Shown here piece by piece: positions 8,993-18,449 of a DNA stretch of 64,000 bases. A program made the translations under genes and the position numbers. This stretch comes from Mycobacterium sp. shizuoka-1. GTDB taxonomy: Bacteria; Actinomycetota; Actinomycetes; Mycobacteriales; Mycobacteriaceae. Location: assembly GCF_002723835.1 (NCBI RefSeq), contig NZ_BEWG01000022.1, forward strand, positions 18,041-82,040. The letters run 5' to 3'. Every line of letters starts with the position of its first letter. The first letter of the stretch is position 1. The notes beneath the pieces are model-generated. The model saw only the letters and a program-made list of their open reading frames with translations. It did not search any database and was not told the DNA's origin.

Positions 8993-10132
8993 TCAGGCCG
9001 CACGGCTACGGCGACGACGGCGTCCCTCGACGCGTACCGCCTCGTAATGCCCGATTAGCTGGTCGCAGATCGCCGGCCAGGTGCGGCCGAGCACGCTGCG
9101 CCGCGCGGCCAGCGAGTAGCGCGCCCGCTCGTCGAGCAGATGATCCACCGACTGGGCCAGCCGCGACTCGAATTCGTCGACCTCCAGCAACAGTCCCGTG
9201 CGATATGGCGCCACCAGGTCCCGGGGTCCGCCCGCATTAGGCGCGACGACCGGCAGGCCCGAGGCCATGGCCTCCTGCACGGCCTGGCAGAAGGTCTCGT
9301 GCTCGCCGGGGTGGACGAAGACGTCCATGCTCGCGTACGCGGCGGCCAGCTGCCGGCCATACAGCGCGCCGGTGAACACCGCCGACGGCAGCAGCGCCTG
9401 CAACTTCTCCCGGTCGACGCCGTCGCCGACGACCACCAGCTGAAGATCGTCGCGACGGGCCAGCACCACGAGCCGTTCGACGTGCTTCTCCGGCGCCAGG
9501 CGCCCCACGAAGCCGACGATCGGCTTGCCAGCCGGTGACCACCGCGCGCGCAACCCGCCGTCGCGCGCCGAGGGCGCGAACCCCGTGACGTCGACCCCGC
9601 GACCCCACAGATGCACGCGAGGGATGCCATGGGCAGCAAGGTCTTCCATCGCCGCATGCGACGGCGCCAGGGTGCGGTCGGCGCGAGAATGCAGGTGCTT
9701 GTTCCAGGCCCAGGCCGCGCGGGAGGCGGCACCGATGCCGTAGCTCTGGGCGAACCCGGCGATATCGGTCTGGAACACCGCCACCGTCGGCACGCCGAGG
9801 AACCGCGCCGCCTGCAGGCCGCCGTACCCCAGCAGCGCCGGTGAGGCCAGATGCACGACGTGCGGGTCGAAACCACGCAACACCCGCACCATGGCGGGCC
9901 GCGGCACGCCCAGCGGAAGCGACGTCACCTTGGGAAACATCTTCGACGGCACCCGATGCACCCGGATCCCGTCGTGAATACGCTCAGCCGCCGGCTCGCC
10001 GCGCGGGGTGTCCGGGGCGATGACCAGCGCCTCGTGACCGGTGCGGCGAAGGTGCTCGAGTACCCGCAGCACCGAGTTGGTGACTCCGTTGACGTTGGGC
10101 AAGAACGACTCAGCGACAATCGCAACGCGCAC
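8993..10132 (-). CDS. mgtA: GDP-mannose-dependent alpha-mannosyltransferase MgtA-like (GT4), 379 aa
   Basis: Cytosolic or membrane-associated GT-B glycosyltransferase. The sequence matches what I recall of Rv0557 (MgtA, once called PimB), which mannosylates a glucuronosyl-diacylglycerol anchor. The N-terminal acceptor motif [16 protein letters not shown] is at about 5-20; the C-terminal domain carries [13 protein letters not shown] and the nucleotide-sugar EX7E-type segment ([20 protein letters not shown]). Length agrees with the family. GTG 10132 is preceded by weak promoter-like sequence only. Its closeness to menG is conserved in mycobacteria. Confidence 0.9.
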   Translation of the reverse strand: MRVAIVAESFLPNVNGVTNSVLRVLEHLRRTGHEALVIAPDTPRGEPAAERIHDGIRVHRVPSKMFPKVTSLPLGVPRPAMVRVLRGFDPHVVHLASPALLGYGGLQAARFLGVPTVAVFQTDIAGFAQSYGIGAASRAAWAWNKHLHSRADRTLAPSHAAMEDLAAHGIPRVHLWGRGVDVTGFAPSARDGGLRARWSPAGKPIVGFVGRLAPEKHVERLVVLARRDDLQLVVVGDGVDREKLQALLPSAVFTGALYGRQLAAAYASMDVFVHPGEHETFCQAVQEAMASGLPVVAPNAGGPRDLVAPYRTGLLLEVDEFESRLAQSVDHLLDERARYSLAARRSVLGRTWPAICDQLIGHYEAVRVEGRRRRRSRAA

Positions 10133-10250
10133 ACTGCGACACTGTCAGCAGCGCCTGTCAGCGAGGTTGCGGCCAGGCATACACGACGCGAAAAGCTGGT
10201 GGGATGCCTCGCGGGGATTAACGTGGGCGCAAGGCCGCGTTGCGCAGTGA

Positions 10251-10901
10251 ATGCACAATCTGAGTCTGACCGCCGACGACGTGCTGACCACGACGAGGGC
10301 GGTGCGCCGACGCCTCGACCTCTCGCGACCAGTGCCCCGCGAGGTGATCACCGACTGCGTGCGCATCGCGACCCAGGCGCCCAGCGGACGCAACCGGCAA
10401 CGCTGGGACTTCGTCATCGTCGACGATCCGGCCGTGCGCGCCAAGGTGGCGCAGGTGTGGCGCAAAGGGCTGCTCGCCCCAACCGGCCTCGCCACGACGG
10501 CAGGCAGCCGCATGGACTTGGCCGGCACCGAGTGGAACAGGATCGCCGACAGCGTCGACCGGCTGGCCACCGTGCTGGATGACGTCCCAGCGCTGCTGGT
10601 CGCCGGTGTCCGGGTGGACGGACGCGACGAGCTCAACACCATCCGCGGGCAAGCTGGTGCCTGGGGCTCGGTCCTGCCCGCCCTGTGGAGTTTTATGCTC
10701 GCCGCTCGTGAACGCGGTATCGGAACTGCCTGGACCACATGTCATCTCAGCTACGAGAAGGAGATGGCCGAGGTACTCGGCATTCCCTACGCGGAGGTCG
10801 TACAAGCCGCGCTGACGCCGGTGGCCTACACCGTGGGCACCGGCTTCCGCCCGGCGCATCGTGCCGATCCGGACGCGTTCGTCCACTGGAATTCCTGGTG
10901 A
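10251..10901 (+). CDS. Nitroreductase-family FMN enzyme, 216 aa
   Basis: NAD(P)H-dependent flavin oxidoreductase fold. The N-terminal region TTRAVRRRLDLSRPVP with following APSGRNRQRWDFVIV (about 40-55) is the FMN-phosphate binding signature, and GIGTAWTT near 163 is the second conserved block. The length is normal for the family. Start ATG 10251 precedes the first helix. It is followed after 29 bp by a lipoprotein gene with its own predicted promoter. Physiological substrate cannot be told; such enzymes reduce nitroaromatics, quinones or enals. I see no F420-specific features, so FMN with NAD(P)H is the default reading. Confidence 0.85.
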   Translation: MHNLSLTADDVLTTTRAVRRRLDLSRPVPREVITDCVRIATQAPSGRNRQRWDFVIVDDPAVRAKVAQVWRKGLLAPTGLATTAGSRMDLAGTEWNRIADSVDRLATVLDDVPALLVAGVRVDGRDELNTIRGQAGAWGSVLPALWSFMLAARERGIGTAWTTCHLSYEKEMAEVLGIPYAEVVQAALTPVAYTVGTGFRPAHRADPDAFVHWNSW

Positions 10902-10918
10902 GCCGACGCGCCCGCGGG

Positions 10919-10924
10919 TACCGT
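10919..10924 (+). promoter_or_regulatory. -10 element of the DsbA-like lipoprotein gene
   Basis: TACCGT fits TANNNT and lies 6 nt before ATG 10931, supporting both the start choice and a leaderless transcript. Confidence 0.5.
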
Positions 10925-10930
10925 GCCAGC

Positions 10931-11593
10931 ATGCGGTTGTGGTCTTCGCTGGCACTCACGCTGGTCGTCCTGCTCAGCGGCTGCAGCCGCGACATCACCG
11001 GTGTGGCACAAGTGGATCCGCGCGGGCCGGCGACCGCGGTGAGCAAGGACGGCTTCGGCATCGTCGCCGGTGACCCGAACGCGCGCGTGCAGATCGAGAT
11101 CTACACCGAACCGCAATGCAGCCACTGTGCGGATCTGCAGAAGGATTTCGGTGACGAACTGTCCCGGTACATGAACCTGGGCCAGCTGGTCGTCACCTAC
11201 CGGCCGTTGACGTTCCTGGACGACAAGCCGGGCGGCTACTCTGACCGGGTCAGCAACGCAATGTTCCTGGCGGCCGGACCCGACACCTCCGCCAAGGCGT
11301 TTCAGGCCTTCGTCCAAGACCTTTGGGGCCACCAGGAGACGGGCGGCAAGGGGCCCACCGACACCGAGATCGCCGAGATGGCCCGCGAAAGCGGTGTCCC
11401 GCCGCCTGCCGTCGACGCGATGCGTGCGGGCAAGCCCGCGCTGGACGTGGCCGAGATGGCGAACACCAACTTCGAGTACCTCTACGAGATCGATCCGATC
11501 AACACCGGCACCCCGACCATCTTCGACCTGAACACCAACAAGACCCTCGACGTCTACGACAACAATTGGCTGTCCAAGCTGATGTCGTCCTGA
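10931..11593 (+). CDS. DsbA-like thioredoxin-fold lipoprotein, 220 aa
   Basis: Predicted extracytoplasmic thiol oxidoreductase anchored by a lipid. The signal peptide ends in the lipobox LLSGC with Cys18 as the acylation site. The thioredoxin domain carries the active pair Cys63/Cys66 in EPQCSHC, followed by the DsbA-type helical insertion and a cis-Pro candidate in TGTPTIF near the C-terminus. The longer open frame upstream (from 10739) lies inside the nitroreductase gene and is rejected because the signal peptide and the -10 element both point to ATG 10931. Its last 40 bp overlap the convergent DUF3592 gene. Redox partner unknown; the TlpA-like protein at 53.3-53.9 kb is a separate member. 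Confidence 0.88.
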   Translation: MRLWSSLALTLVVLLSGCSRDITGVAQVDPRGPATAVSKDGFGIVAGDPNARVQIEIYTEPQCSHCADLQKDFGDELSRYMNLGQLVVTYRPLTFLDDKPGGYSDRVSNAMFLAAGPDTSAKAFQAFVQDLWGHQETGGKGPTDTEIAEMARESGVPPPAVDAMRAGKPALDVAEMANTNFEYLYEIDPINTGTPTIFDLNTNKTLDVYDNNWLSKLMSS

Positions 11594-12078
11594 GCCAGGC
11601 GACGCTCGGCCAGCACCAGACCGGTCAGCACCAGAGCGCCGATCAGCCACCCCACGACCGCGATCGAGCCGGCCGGGATGATCGCCAGCGCGGCGGTGCG
11701 GTGTTGCACCCGAACCAGATCCGGATCGCTGCGGTCGTATTCGACATAGATGCGCATACCCTCGGCGAGTTCCGACGGGTAGAGCACACCGAGCTCCGGA
11801 CGGTAGGTGACCCGGTCGGGAGTGACGAACTCGATCGTCGAGCGGCGCGGCCCGGCGGACAGCACCTCGGCCTGCGCGACCCCCATGTTGTTTTCGATCT
11901 GACGGTCATTGCGCCACGCACCGGCCACCAGCAGAATCGACTGCAACGTCACCAGCCCGAGAATGATCCAGACGGCACACTTACTCCAGCGCAACACTTT
12001 TCGCTGCACAGTGTCCACGACGTCGGGATTGCGCCGGGGCAGCGCGGATTTCAGCAGGGCCGACAGCCTGCCGATCAC
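11554..12078 (-). CDS. DUF3592-like two-helix membrane protein (Rv0556-type), 174 aa
   Basis: A small membrane protein with one hydrophobic helix near residues 28-48 ([19 protein letters not shown]) and another near 130-155, flanking a beta-rich extracytoplasmic region containing [20 protein letters not shown], as in DUF3592 proteins. GTG 12078 overlaps the menD stop as GTGA, so translation is probably coupled to menD. The same arrangement next to menD exists in M. tuberculosis as I recall (Rv0556). Length fits that homologue (about 171 aa). Function unknown; a role linked to menaquinone is only positional. The 3' end overlaps the convergent lipoprotein gene by 40 bp. Confidence 0.8.
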   Translation of the reverse strand: MIGRLSALLKSALPRRNPDVVDTVQRKVLRWSKCAVWIILGLVTLQSILLVAGAWRNDRQIENNMGVAQAEVLSAGPRRSTIEFVTPDRVTYRPELGVLYPSELAEGMRIYVEYDRSDPDLVRVQHRTAALAIIPAGSIAVVGWLIGALVLTGLVLAERRLAQDDISLDSQLLS

Positions 12079-13703
12079 AGCGCCGCCCGGATCGCGGCGT
12101 GCAACTGCCGCAGCGACGAACGGTCGGCCTTGACCTCCAGCACCCGCATCCCGTCGTAGGGCTCGGCGAGCGCGGGGCCCAGCTCGTCGACCTCGATCTG
12201 GCGGGCCTCGATGTGGTAGGCGCGGCACAACGCGCCGACGTCGACGTCGTGCGGAGTGCCGAAGACCCGCGACGACACGTCGGAAAATCGCGGATCGCCC
12301 TGTTCGAGCAGCTCGAAGATGCCGCCGCCGTTGTCGTTGGACACCACGATCGTCAGGTTCTTCGGGGTGGGCTCGGTGGGGCCGATCAGCAGACCGGAGC
12401 TGTCGTGCACGAACGTCAGGTCGCCGATCAGACCGATGGTGCGGCCCGAGTGTGCCAGCGCCGCACCGATGATCGTCGACACCGTGCCGTCGATGCCGGC
12501 CACCCCACGGTTGGAGCGCACCTTCACGCCCTCGGTGTTGAGCCCGACCAGCGCCGCGTCGCGCACCGGGTTGGACGCCCCGAGGACCAGTTGGTCACCC
12601 GGGCGTACCGCGTCGGCGACCGCGGCCGCCACATGCAGACCGGTGGTCAGCGGGTGCGCGGCCAGCTGGTCGCGCACGGCGGCCACCGCGTGGCGGTTGG
12701 CCTCCGCGCAGCGTTGCAGCCACGCCGGGTCGGGGGACCCGCTGGTCTGCGCCCGGGTCCCGGTGGCCTGCGAATTGCCCGAGACGTCCGGCCAGCGCGG
12801 GCCGGTGGTCAGCGCATACACCGGCAGCCCCGGGTCGGCCAGCAGCGTCGAGACCGGCCGGTGCAGCGTCGGGCGGCCCAGCATGACGACCTGGCGCGGG
12901 CGCAGCAGCGGCAGTGCCAGCGGATGCAGCGGGTTGGCGGCGTGTGGCGCGGTCGGCTCGGCGACGGTGGGCAGCGCGGCCAGGTTGGGATGCACACCGG
13001 CGCCGTGCCCGGCGATCACCACGGTGTCGGGGGTCAGGTCGATCTCCAGCGGCTGGTCGAAGACCACCGGCGGGCTGTAAGTCCACGGCTTGCCATCGGG
13101 GCGGCCGGGCGGGATCTCCGCGGAATCAGAATCCGCGTCGGGCACCAGCGGTTCGCGCAGCGGGATGTCGAACTGCACCGGACCGGCGTTGGCGGTGCGG
13201 GCGCCGGTCGCGGCGGCCAGCACCCGGCAGGTCGCCGAGCGCCACTGCGCGTTCAGCGCGGCCAGCTTGTCCGCGGATTCCTCGGCAAGACCCAGGCTGA
13301 TCGCCGCGCGCACCTGGGTGCCGAAGTATCCGAGCTGCTCGAAAGTCTGGTTGGCGCCGGTGCCCAGCAGCTCGTATGGCCGGTTGGCCGACAGCACGAT
13401 CAGCGGCACCCGGGCGTAGTTGGCCTCGACGACCGCGGGACCCATGTTGGCCACCGCGGTGCCCGACGTCATCGCCACACAGACCGGCGCCCGCTCGGCG
13501 ACCGCGAGCCCGATCGCCAGATAACCGGCCGTGCGCTCGTCGATGCGCACGTGCAGCCGCAGTCGTCCGGCCCGGTCGGCGTCGGACAACGCGAAGGCCA
13601 GCGGGGCGTTACGGGAGCCAGGGCATAAGACGACGTCGCGCACGCCGCCGCGAATCAGTTCGTCGACGACGACACGCGCCTGGGCCGTCGATGGGTTCAC
13701 CAC
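12075..13703 (-). CDS. menD: MenD, SEPHCHC synthase (ThDP enzyme), 542 aa
   Basis: Thiamine-diphosphate enzyme that condenses 2-oxoglutarate-derived succinic semialdehyde with isochorismate, the first committed step to menaquinone. The N-terminal block [20 protein letters not shown], then [28 protein letters not shown] and the ThDP motif region ending with [11 protein letters not shown] are all MenD hallmarks. About 550 residues is the usual length. Two tandem GTG codons (13703, 13700) can start the protein; the first is used here. It heads a unit with the DUF3592 gene (GTGA overlap). The bpoC-like gene lies 39 bp upstream on the same strand, so co-transcription is possible. Confidence 0.96.
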   Translation of the reverse strand: MVNPSTAQARVVVDELIRGGVRDVVLCPGSRNAPLAFALSDADRAGRLRLHVRIDERTAGYLAIGLAVAERAPVCVAMTSGTAVANMGPAVVEANYARVPLIVLSANRPYELLGTGANQTFEQLGYFGTQVRAAISLGLAEESADKLAALNAQWRSATCRVLAAATGARTANAGPVQFDIPLREPLVPDADSDSAEIPPGRPDGKPWTYSPPVVFDQPLEIDLTPDTVVIAGHGAGVHPNLAALPTVAEPTAPHAANPLHPLALPLLRPRQVVMLGRPTLHRPVSTLLADPGLPVYALTTGPRWPDVSGNSQATGTRAQTSGSPDPAWLQRCAEANRHAVAAVRDQLAAHPLTTGLHVAAAVADAVRPGDQLVLGASNPVRDAALVGLNTEGVKVRSNRGVAGIDGTVSTIIGAALAHSGRTIGLIGDLTFVHDSSGLLIGPTEPTPKNLTIVVSNDNGGGIFELLEQGDPRFSDVSSRVFGTPHDVDVGALCRAYHIEARQIEVDELGPALAEPYDGMRVLEVKADRSSLRQLHAAIRAAL

Positions 13704-13742
13704 TACAGCGTGTCACAGCGCCGGATTCTCGCCCAAAGGGCG

Positions 13743-14531
13743 CTAGACCAGCGTCCCGCCGAAGAAGTCCAGCATCGCGTTGTTCACGGTGTCGGGGCGC
13801 TCCAGGAAGCCGAGATGCCCGGTGTGCCCGATCTGCACGTAGCGGCCGTTGGGCAGGGCGTCGGCGACTTCGCGGCCCAGTACCGCCGGGGTCAGCACGT
13901 CGTCGGCAAACCCGATGACCAGCACCTCGTTGCGGATCGCGCGGTAGGCGCTCAGCCGGTTCTCCTTGGGGTACACCTCGAGCTGCGCGGCCAGGCCCGG
14001 GGTTCGCTTGATCGGGAACGCCGTGAACATCTCCATCCAGTCCCCGATCGCCTTCTCGTCGTTGATGGTCTTGGGCGAGAAGTTCTCCAGCACACGCACT
14101 TTCGCGGCGTAGGCGGCCGGCAGCTTGATCTCGGCCTTGGTGAGCTCGACGTCGGCGGCCCGGATGGCCTTGCGAACGCGGTCCAGGCGCCCGCGGGTGC
14201 CCATCAGCACGGCCTGGCTGACCAGCTCGGGGCGGACCAGCATCAGCTCTTGGGCGATGTAGGCGCCCATCGACATCGCCACCACCCGCGCCGGGCCACC
14301 GGCGACCTCCTCGATCAGGGCGGCGGTGTCGGCGACCATCTGCTGGGTGCCGAACCCGCCGGCGTTCTCGGTGGCCCCGATCCCCCGGTTGTCGAAGGTG
14401 ATGCAGCGGTAACCCGCCGCCACGAACGCCGGGACCTGGTGAATGTGCCAGGTGCGCCCGGCGCCGCCGGTGCCGGCGATGAACAGCACCGGGTCGCCGG
14501 AGCCGTTTTCCTCGTAGGCCAGGTTGATCAC
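13743..14531 (-). CDS. bpoC: BpoC-like alpha/beta hydrolase, 262 aa
   Basis: The sequence agrees over its length with what I remember of Rv0554 (BpoC), annotated as a non-haem bromoperoxidase but structurally a plain alpha/beta hydrolase. The nucleophile elbow MSMGAYIAQELM carries the Ser, with Asp candidates in GFADDVLTP and the catalytic His in GHTGHLGF near the C-terminus. Its place between menD and menC genes in mycobacteria makes it a candidate for the MenH step (SHCHC synthase), which no other gene here fills; this is an inference. GTG 14531 overlaps the upstream PfpI gene stop as GTGA, so I trimmed the longer open frame. Confidence 0.85.
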   Translation of the reverse strand: MINLAYEENGSGDPVLFIAGTGGAGRTWHIHQVPAFVAAGYRCITFDNRGIGATENAGGFGTQQMVADTAALIEEVAGGPARVVAMSMGAYIAQELMLVRPELVSQAVLMGTRGRLDRVRKAIRAADVELTKAEIKLPAAYAAKVRVLENFSPKTINDEKAIGDWMEMFTAFPIKRTPGLAAQLEVYPKENRLSAYRAIRNEVLVIGFADDVLTPAVLGREVADALPNGRYVQIGHTGHLGFLERPDTVNNAMLDFFGGTLV

Positions 14532-15271
14532 CTGGCAGAGGCTACGCGCCCCCGTTTGCGCCTGCTCCGCGACCGGGCCGCTTCGATCGCGCCGGTCCAC
14601 ACCAACGACGTCATCGCCTTGAGCTGGGTCGGGTTGGCCAGGTCCTTGGCCATCAACGCGGCGGCCGCGGCCTTCGTCGTCGTCGAGGCCTTCGACATGT
14701 GCCCGGAGTCGAACGGCGGCTGCGGGTCGTACTCCATGGACAGCTGGATCACCTTGGCGCGTTCCTCGCCGCCGATCTGGCCGGCCAGCCACAGCGCGAG
14801 GTCGATCCCGGCCGACACCCCGGCACTGGTGACGATGTCTCCCTCGTGCACCACCCGTTCGTCGCCGACCGGGGTGACGCCCAGCGCCCTGAGCGCCGTC
14901 AGTGCCATCCAGTGCGACGTGGCCCGCTTGCCGGTGAGCAGCCCAGCGGCGGCCAGGATCACCGAACCGGAGCACACCGACGCCGTCCAGGTGGCGCTGC
15001 GGTGCGCGGTGCGCACCCAGGCCAGCAGCTTCTCGTCGCGGGCGTGCTCCATCGTCGTCATCCCACCGGGCACGAGAATGACGTCAGGGCTGGGGGTTTC
15101 GTCGAACGAGTGGGTAGCGCCGATGACGAGCACGCCGGAGTCGGCGGTGATCGGACCGGGTTCATGCCACAGGAAGCGAATCTCTGCATCGGGCAGCCAG
15201 CGCAACACCTCGTAGGGCCCGATGAAGTCCAGGGCGGTGAAGCCGGGATACAGCACTATGGCGATCTGCAT
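14528..15271 (-). CDS. DJ-1/PfpI-family protein, 247 aa
   Basis: A GATase1-like fold with the nucleophile-elbow Cys in TASVCSGSVILAAAGLL near residue 100 and an N-terminal strand (MQIAIVLYPGFTALDFIGPYE) typical of the isonitrile-hydratase/ThiJ branch. Residues beyond about 190 form an extra polar, Arg/Lys-rich tail. Start ATG 15271 has a good GGAGAT Shine-Dalgarno. It lies 11 bp after a GlxA-type regulator of the same superfamily and overlaps the bpoC-like gene by GTGA, so the three are probably one operon. Enzymatic substrate unknown; isocyanide hydratase or a glyoxalase-like activity are possibilities for this family. Confidence 0.82.
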   Translation of the reverse strand: MQIAIVLYPGFTALDFIGPYEVLRWLPDAEIRFLWHEPGPITADSGVLVIGATHSFDETPSPDVILVPGGMTTMEHARDEKLLAWVRTAHRSATWTASVCSGSVILAAAGLLTGKRATSHWMALTALRALGVTPVGDERVVHEGDIVTSAGVSAGIDLALWLAGQIGGEERAKVIQLSMEYDPQPPFDSGHMSKASTTTKAAAAALMAKDLANPTQLKAMTSLVWTGAIEAARSRSRRKRGRVASAR

Positions 15272-15282
15272 GGGAATCTCCT

Positions 15283-16230
15283 TTATCCGAAGGTCTTGCG
15301 GTAGTGGTCCGGCGAGACGCCGACCCGGCGAACGAAGTTGCGGCGCATAGTTTCCGATGTTCCAAACCCGCAGCGCGCGGCGATCGTGACGACGGTGTCG
15401 TCGGTCTCCTCCAGCTGACGCCGCGCCGCCTCGATGCGGACCCGTTCCACGTAGGCACCCGGTGCCTCACCCACCTCCTCGGTGAACACCCGGGTGAAGT
15501 GCCGCGGGCTCATCGCGGCGCGGCGGGCGAGTTCCGAAATGCTGTGCGCGGCACCAGGTTCTGCTTCGATCGTCTCTTGGACGTCACGGATGGGCTGACG
15601 ACGGGCCCTGGGCATCCACACCGGCGCGGCGAACTGGGTCTGCCCGCCCGGCCGGCGCAGATACAACACCAAATGGCGGGCGATGGTCTGGGCGACCTCA
15701 GTGCCGTGGTCGTCCTCGACCAGCGCCAACGACAGGTCGATGCCCGCGGTCACCCCGGCGGCCGTCCATACGGTCGACGAACTGCGCAGGAAGATCGGCT
15801 CGCGGTCGACGGTCACGGCCGGGAACTCGCGGGCCATCCGGTCGGCGAACGCCCAGTGGGTGGTGGCCCTGCAGCCGTCGAGTAGCCCCGCCTGCGCAGC
15901 CAGAAACGAACCGGTGCAGACGCTGACGACGCGGCGGCTGTTGGCCGCGGCCCGCTCGATCCAGGACATGGTGGCGGGGTCCTGTCGCGCGCCGTCCACC
16001 CCGGCGCCGCCGGGCAAGATCAGGGTGTCGATGCCGTGCGGGTCGGGCATCGCCTCGGCGAGGAACGCCAGCCCACTCGGGGTGCTGACGGGCTGCCCGT
16101 CGAGAGAGGCGACGTGCACGCGGTAGCCGCCCTCGGTCAGCAGGGCGGCGCCGGCGAACACGTCGTGCGGCCCGACTATGTCCAGCGCCTGCACCCCGGG
16201 GAAGCCGAGGATCACCACCGATCGCGCCAT
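15283..16230 (-). CDS. GlxA-type AraC-family transcriptional regulator, 315 aa
   Basis: An N-terminal DJ-1/PfpI domain (SVVILGFPGVQALDIVGPHD at about 4-23, elbow VCTGSFLAAQAGLL near 102) is joined to a C-terminal AraC double helix-turn-helix (SISELARRAAMSPRHFTRVF and TIAARCGFGTSETMRRNF). This domain order defines the GlxA group, which usually controls a small neighbouring operon. The immediate downstream gene encodes a stand-alone PfpI domain, so autoregulation of that pair is likely. Length about 315-330 is typical. The ATG lies close to the first strand, and 63 bp separate it from the end of the LLM gene. Confidence 0.88.
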   Translation of the reverse strand: MARSVVILGFPGVQALDIVGPHDVFAGAALLTEGGYRVHVASLDGQPVSTPSGLAFLAEAMPDPHGIDTLILPGGAGVDGARQDPATMSWIERAAANSRRVVSVCTGSFLAAQAGLLDGCRATTHWAFADRMAREFPAVTVDREPIFLRSSSTVWTAAGVTAGIDLSLALVEDDHGTEVAQTIARHLVLYLRRPGGQTQFAAPVWMPRARRQPIRDVQETIEAEPGAAHSISELARRAAMSPRHFTRVFTEEVGEAPGAYVERVRIEAARRQLEETDDTVVTIAARCGFGTSETMRRNFVRRVGVSPDHYRKTFG

Positions 16231-16293
16231 GGCGTTCAGTCTCGGCCTCCACCCGCCATGGCGTCTACGACACGTACCCCACAGATCAGGACA

Positions 16294-17439
16294 TCACAGC
16301 TTTTTGAGCCGGCGCACGGCTTGCAGCAGCGGCAATGCCGTCATCAGGCCTTTGCCCAGGTTGCGCTGGAGCATGCCCATGTTGGCCAGCACCACGTAGC
16401 GCACCCCGCAGTCCCGCCACTGCGCGACCCGATCGACGATGTCGTCCGGGGTGCCGCACAGCAGCGAATCGCGGACCACCGCGGTCGGGATCTTCTTGAT
16501 GTGCGACAGCGCGGTCTGCTCGTCCATGTCCTGCGGCAGGATGTCCTGCGCACCGGTGAAGCCGATACCCAGCGGATGCTGCGCACCGTGCCGGGCGTAG
16601 AACGCGTCCGGGGCGTTGAGTGCGGCCGACCTGATCACCTCGGAGTCCAACGCCTCGTCGAGGTCGTCGCGGTTGCGCGTCACCAACGTCATCAGCCAGA
16701 TCGCCGGCGTGATGGCCATCGGGTCGCGCCCGGCGTCGGACGCAGCGGTACGCACGGCCTCCAGCCGCTGGGCGTACTCCTCGGGTGCGTGCGGGAACGC
16801 CGGATAGAAGGCGTCGGCGTAGCGGCCCACCGCCCTCAGCATCCGGGGACCGTGGGCTGCGATCCAGATCTCCGGCCACCGGCCCCGGTACGGCGGCAGA
16901 TCGAACAGGGCGTTGCGCAGCGGGAAGAACGGCGAGTCGCGATTGACCAACTCGCCGTGGGAATCCCACAACGCACGGATGGTCGCCATGGCCTCCTCGA
17001 AGCGCGCGACCGGCTTGGACCAGTCCACCCCGTAGGGTTCGTTGCCCTCGCGCTCACCGCTGCCGATGCCGAGGATCGCGCGGCCTCGGGTCAACAAATG
17101 CAGGGTGGCGGCGGCCTGCGCGGTGACGGCGGGGTTGCGCCGTCCGGTGTCGGTGACGCCGACGCCCAGGCGCAGGCGTGCTCGGTTGCGGGCGGCGAGG
17201 TGGCCGAGCATCGTCCACGGTTCCAGGTACGCGTCGGCCCGCGGCAACAACTTCGCTCCGCCGCAGTAGTTCGGGTTGTTCCACAACGACCGCGGGAACA
17301 GGGCGTTCAGGTGATCCGGTACCCAGAAGGAGTCGACGCGCGCCGCGGCGGCCGCCGCATAGTTGGCCTTGGTGACGGCGTCGACGACGGGGCGCGCGGC
17401 GATGATCGGGTCCATCATGCCGACGCGAATAGATGACAT
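16294..17439 (-). CDS. LLM-class F420-dependent oxidoreductase, 381 aa
   Basis: Luciferase-like TIM-barrel enzyme using F420 or flavin. The sequence MDPIIAARPVVDAVTKAN, SFWVPDHLNALFP and LGVGVTDTGRRNPAVTAQ resembles the phthiodiolone dimycocerosate ketoreductase group (Rv2951c), and the 381-residue length is the same. However, no dimycocerosate or phenolic glycolipid genes are nearby, so the substrate is probably different. ATG 17439 is preceded by CACGAT with 6 nt spacing, a weak leaderless promoter. The gene stands alone. F420 use is inferred from family and from the other F420 enzymes in the window. Confidence 0.84.
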   Translation of the reverse strand: MSSIRVGMMDPIIAARPVVDAVTKANYAAAAAARVDSFWVPDHLNALFPRSLWNNPNYCGGAKLLPRADAYLEPWTMLGHLAARNRARLRLGVGVTDTGRRNPAVTAQAAATLHLLTRGRAILGIGSGEREGNEPYGVDWSKPVARFEEAMATIRALWDSHGELVNRDSPFFPLRNALFDLPPYRGRWPEIWIAAHGPRMLRAVGRYADAFYPAFPHAPEEYAQRLEAVRTAASDAGRDPMAITPAIWLMTLVTRNRDDLDEALDSEVIRSAALNAPDAFYARHGAQHPLGIGFTGAQDILPQDMDEQTALSHIKKIPTAVVRDSLLCGTPDDIVDRVAQWRDCGVRYVVLANMGMLQRNLGKGLMTALPLLQAVRRLKKL

Positions 17440-17488
17440 TCACCGATCGTGGGCGCGACCGCGCAGGCCCACTAGCGTAGGGCGCTAC

Positions 17489-18373
17489 TTAATCGGCGGC
17501 GAAGTAGTGCCGGTCGAGATCCTCGAGCAGTCCGACGTTGATGGGCTGCCACCCGAACCGTTGTTGGGTGATCGCACTGCTGGCCGGCATGTCGATGCCG
17601 AAAAACGCTCCGATCCAACCGAAGTGGTCGAAGGCGGCGTCCGGCGCGATGCTGGTGACCGGTACATCGAGGTGGCGCCCGAAGTTCTCGGCGATGTCCC
17701 GGGTGGCGACGGCCTGCTCACCGACCGCGTGCAGGATCGTCCCGGTCTCCGCGGATTCAGCAGCCAGCCGAAACAGCACCGCGGCATCATCGCGGTGCAC
17801 CGCCGACCAGCGGTTGGTCCCGTCGCCGGGGTATGCCGACACCCCCTTGGCACGGGCGACGCCGATCAGCACGGGGATGAAGCCGTAGTCACCGTCACCG
17901 TGCACGGTGGGTGCGAGGCGCACGATCGATACCCGCACGCCGCGGTCCGCGAAGGCCAGTGCGGCGGGCTCGGAGGTGCGCGGTGATTGCGGGTTGGCCG
18001 GCTGGTCTTCGGTGAGAAGTTGGCCGGGAGCATGCCCGGCGGTGCCGCTGGTGACGACGAGTGGGCGACCGGATCCTTCGAGCGTTTCGCCGAGGGCGGT
18101 GATCGCCTGGCGGTCGAGTTCGCCGGCGTCGACGAAGTTGTCGAAATCATGATGGAACGCCAGGTGAATCACGCCGTCGGCCTGCGCGGCGCCGCTGCGC
18201 AGGCTGTCCAGGTCGCTCAGGTCGCCACGATGGACCTCGGCGCCGGCCGCGGTCAGCTTGGTCGCGGAGGCCTCCGAACGAGCCAGGCCCACCACCTGAT
18301 GGCCCGCACTTATCAGTTCGGGGACCACCGCCGAGCCAACCCAGCCAGACGCTCCCGTGACGAATAGTTTCAT
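17489..18373 (-). CDS. Extended/atypical SDR, NAD(P)-dependent epimerase-like, 294 aa
   Basis: Begins with the extended-SDR motif MKLFVTGASGWVGSAVVPEL (GASGWVG at 7-13). The usual YxxxK is not obvious; instead TSGTAGHAPG and later HRDDAA are seen, as in the atypical NAD(P)-binding subgroup that lacks the classical tetrad. Length suits this group. A GGAGGT Shine-Dalgarno precedes ATG 18373, so this transcript has a leader, unlike its divergent neighbour. It is divergent from a TetR gene across a 76-bp region with a palindromic operator, so the TetR protein very likely represses it. Substrate unknown. Confidence 0.85.
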   Translation of the reverse strand: MKLFVTGASGWVGSAVVPELISAGHQVVGLARSEASATKLTAAGAEVHRGDLSDLDSLRSGAAQADGVIHLAFHHDFDNFVDAGELDRQAITALGETLEGSGRPLVVTSGTAGHAPGQLLTEDQPANPQSPRTSEPAALAFADRGVRVSIVRLAPTVHGDGDYGFIPVLIGVARAKGVSAYPGDGTNRWSAVHRDDAAVLFRLAAESAETGTILHAVGEQAVATRDIAENFGRHLDVPVTSIAPDAAFDHFGWIGAFFGIDMPASSAITQQRFGWQPINVGLLEDLDRHYFAAD

Positions 18374-18395
18374 CGCGTACCTCCATGTCAGTCAC

Positions 18396-18421
18396 TGTCA
18401 TCAACACTAGCTTTGATGTCA
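18396..18421. promoter_or_regulatory. Palindromic operator between TetR and SDR genes
   Basis: A 26-bp imperfect palindrome (20 of 26 positions self-complementary, centred on CTAG at about 18408). Its half-sites are TGTCATCAA and TTTGATGTCA; a further CTGTCATCA follows at 18426-18434. It overlaps a minus-strand -10 candidate (TAGTGT, 18409-18404) for the SDR and lies just upstream of the TetR -10 element. Confidence 0.7.
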
Positions 18422-18437
18422 GCAGCTGTCATCACAG

Positions 18438-18443
18438 TAAAAT
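18438..18443 (+). promoter_or_regulatory. -10 element of the TetR gene (TAAAAT, N6, ATG)
   Basis: TAAAAT is an unusually good -10 in this GC-rich sequence and sits 6 nt before ATG 18450, giving a leaderless regulator mRNA whose promoter adjoins the operator. Confidence 0.6.
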
Positions 18444-18449
18444 TCCCCC

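Noticed and set aside
16294..17439. Calling the LLM enzyme a true phthiodiolone ketoreductase
   Set aside because: Similarity and length fit, but no dimycocerosate synthesis genes are in the window, so only the family-level call is supported.
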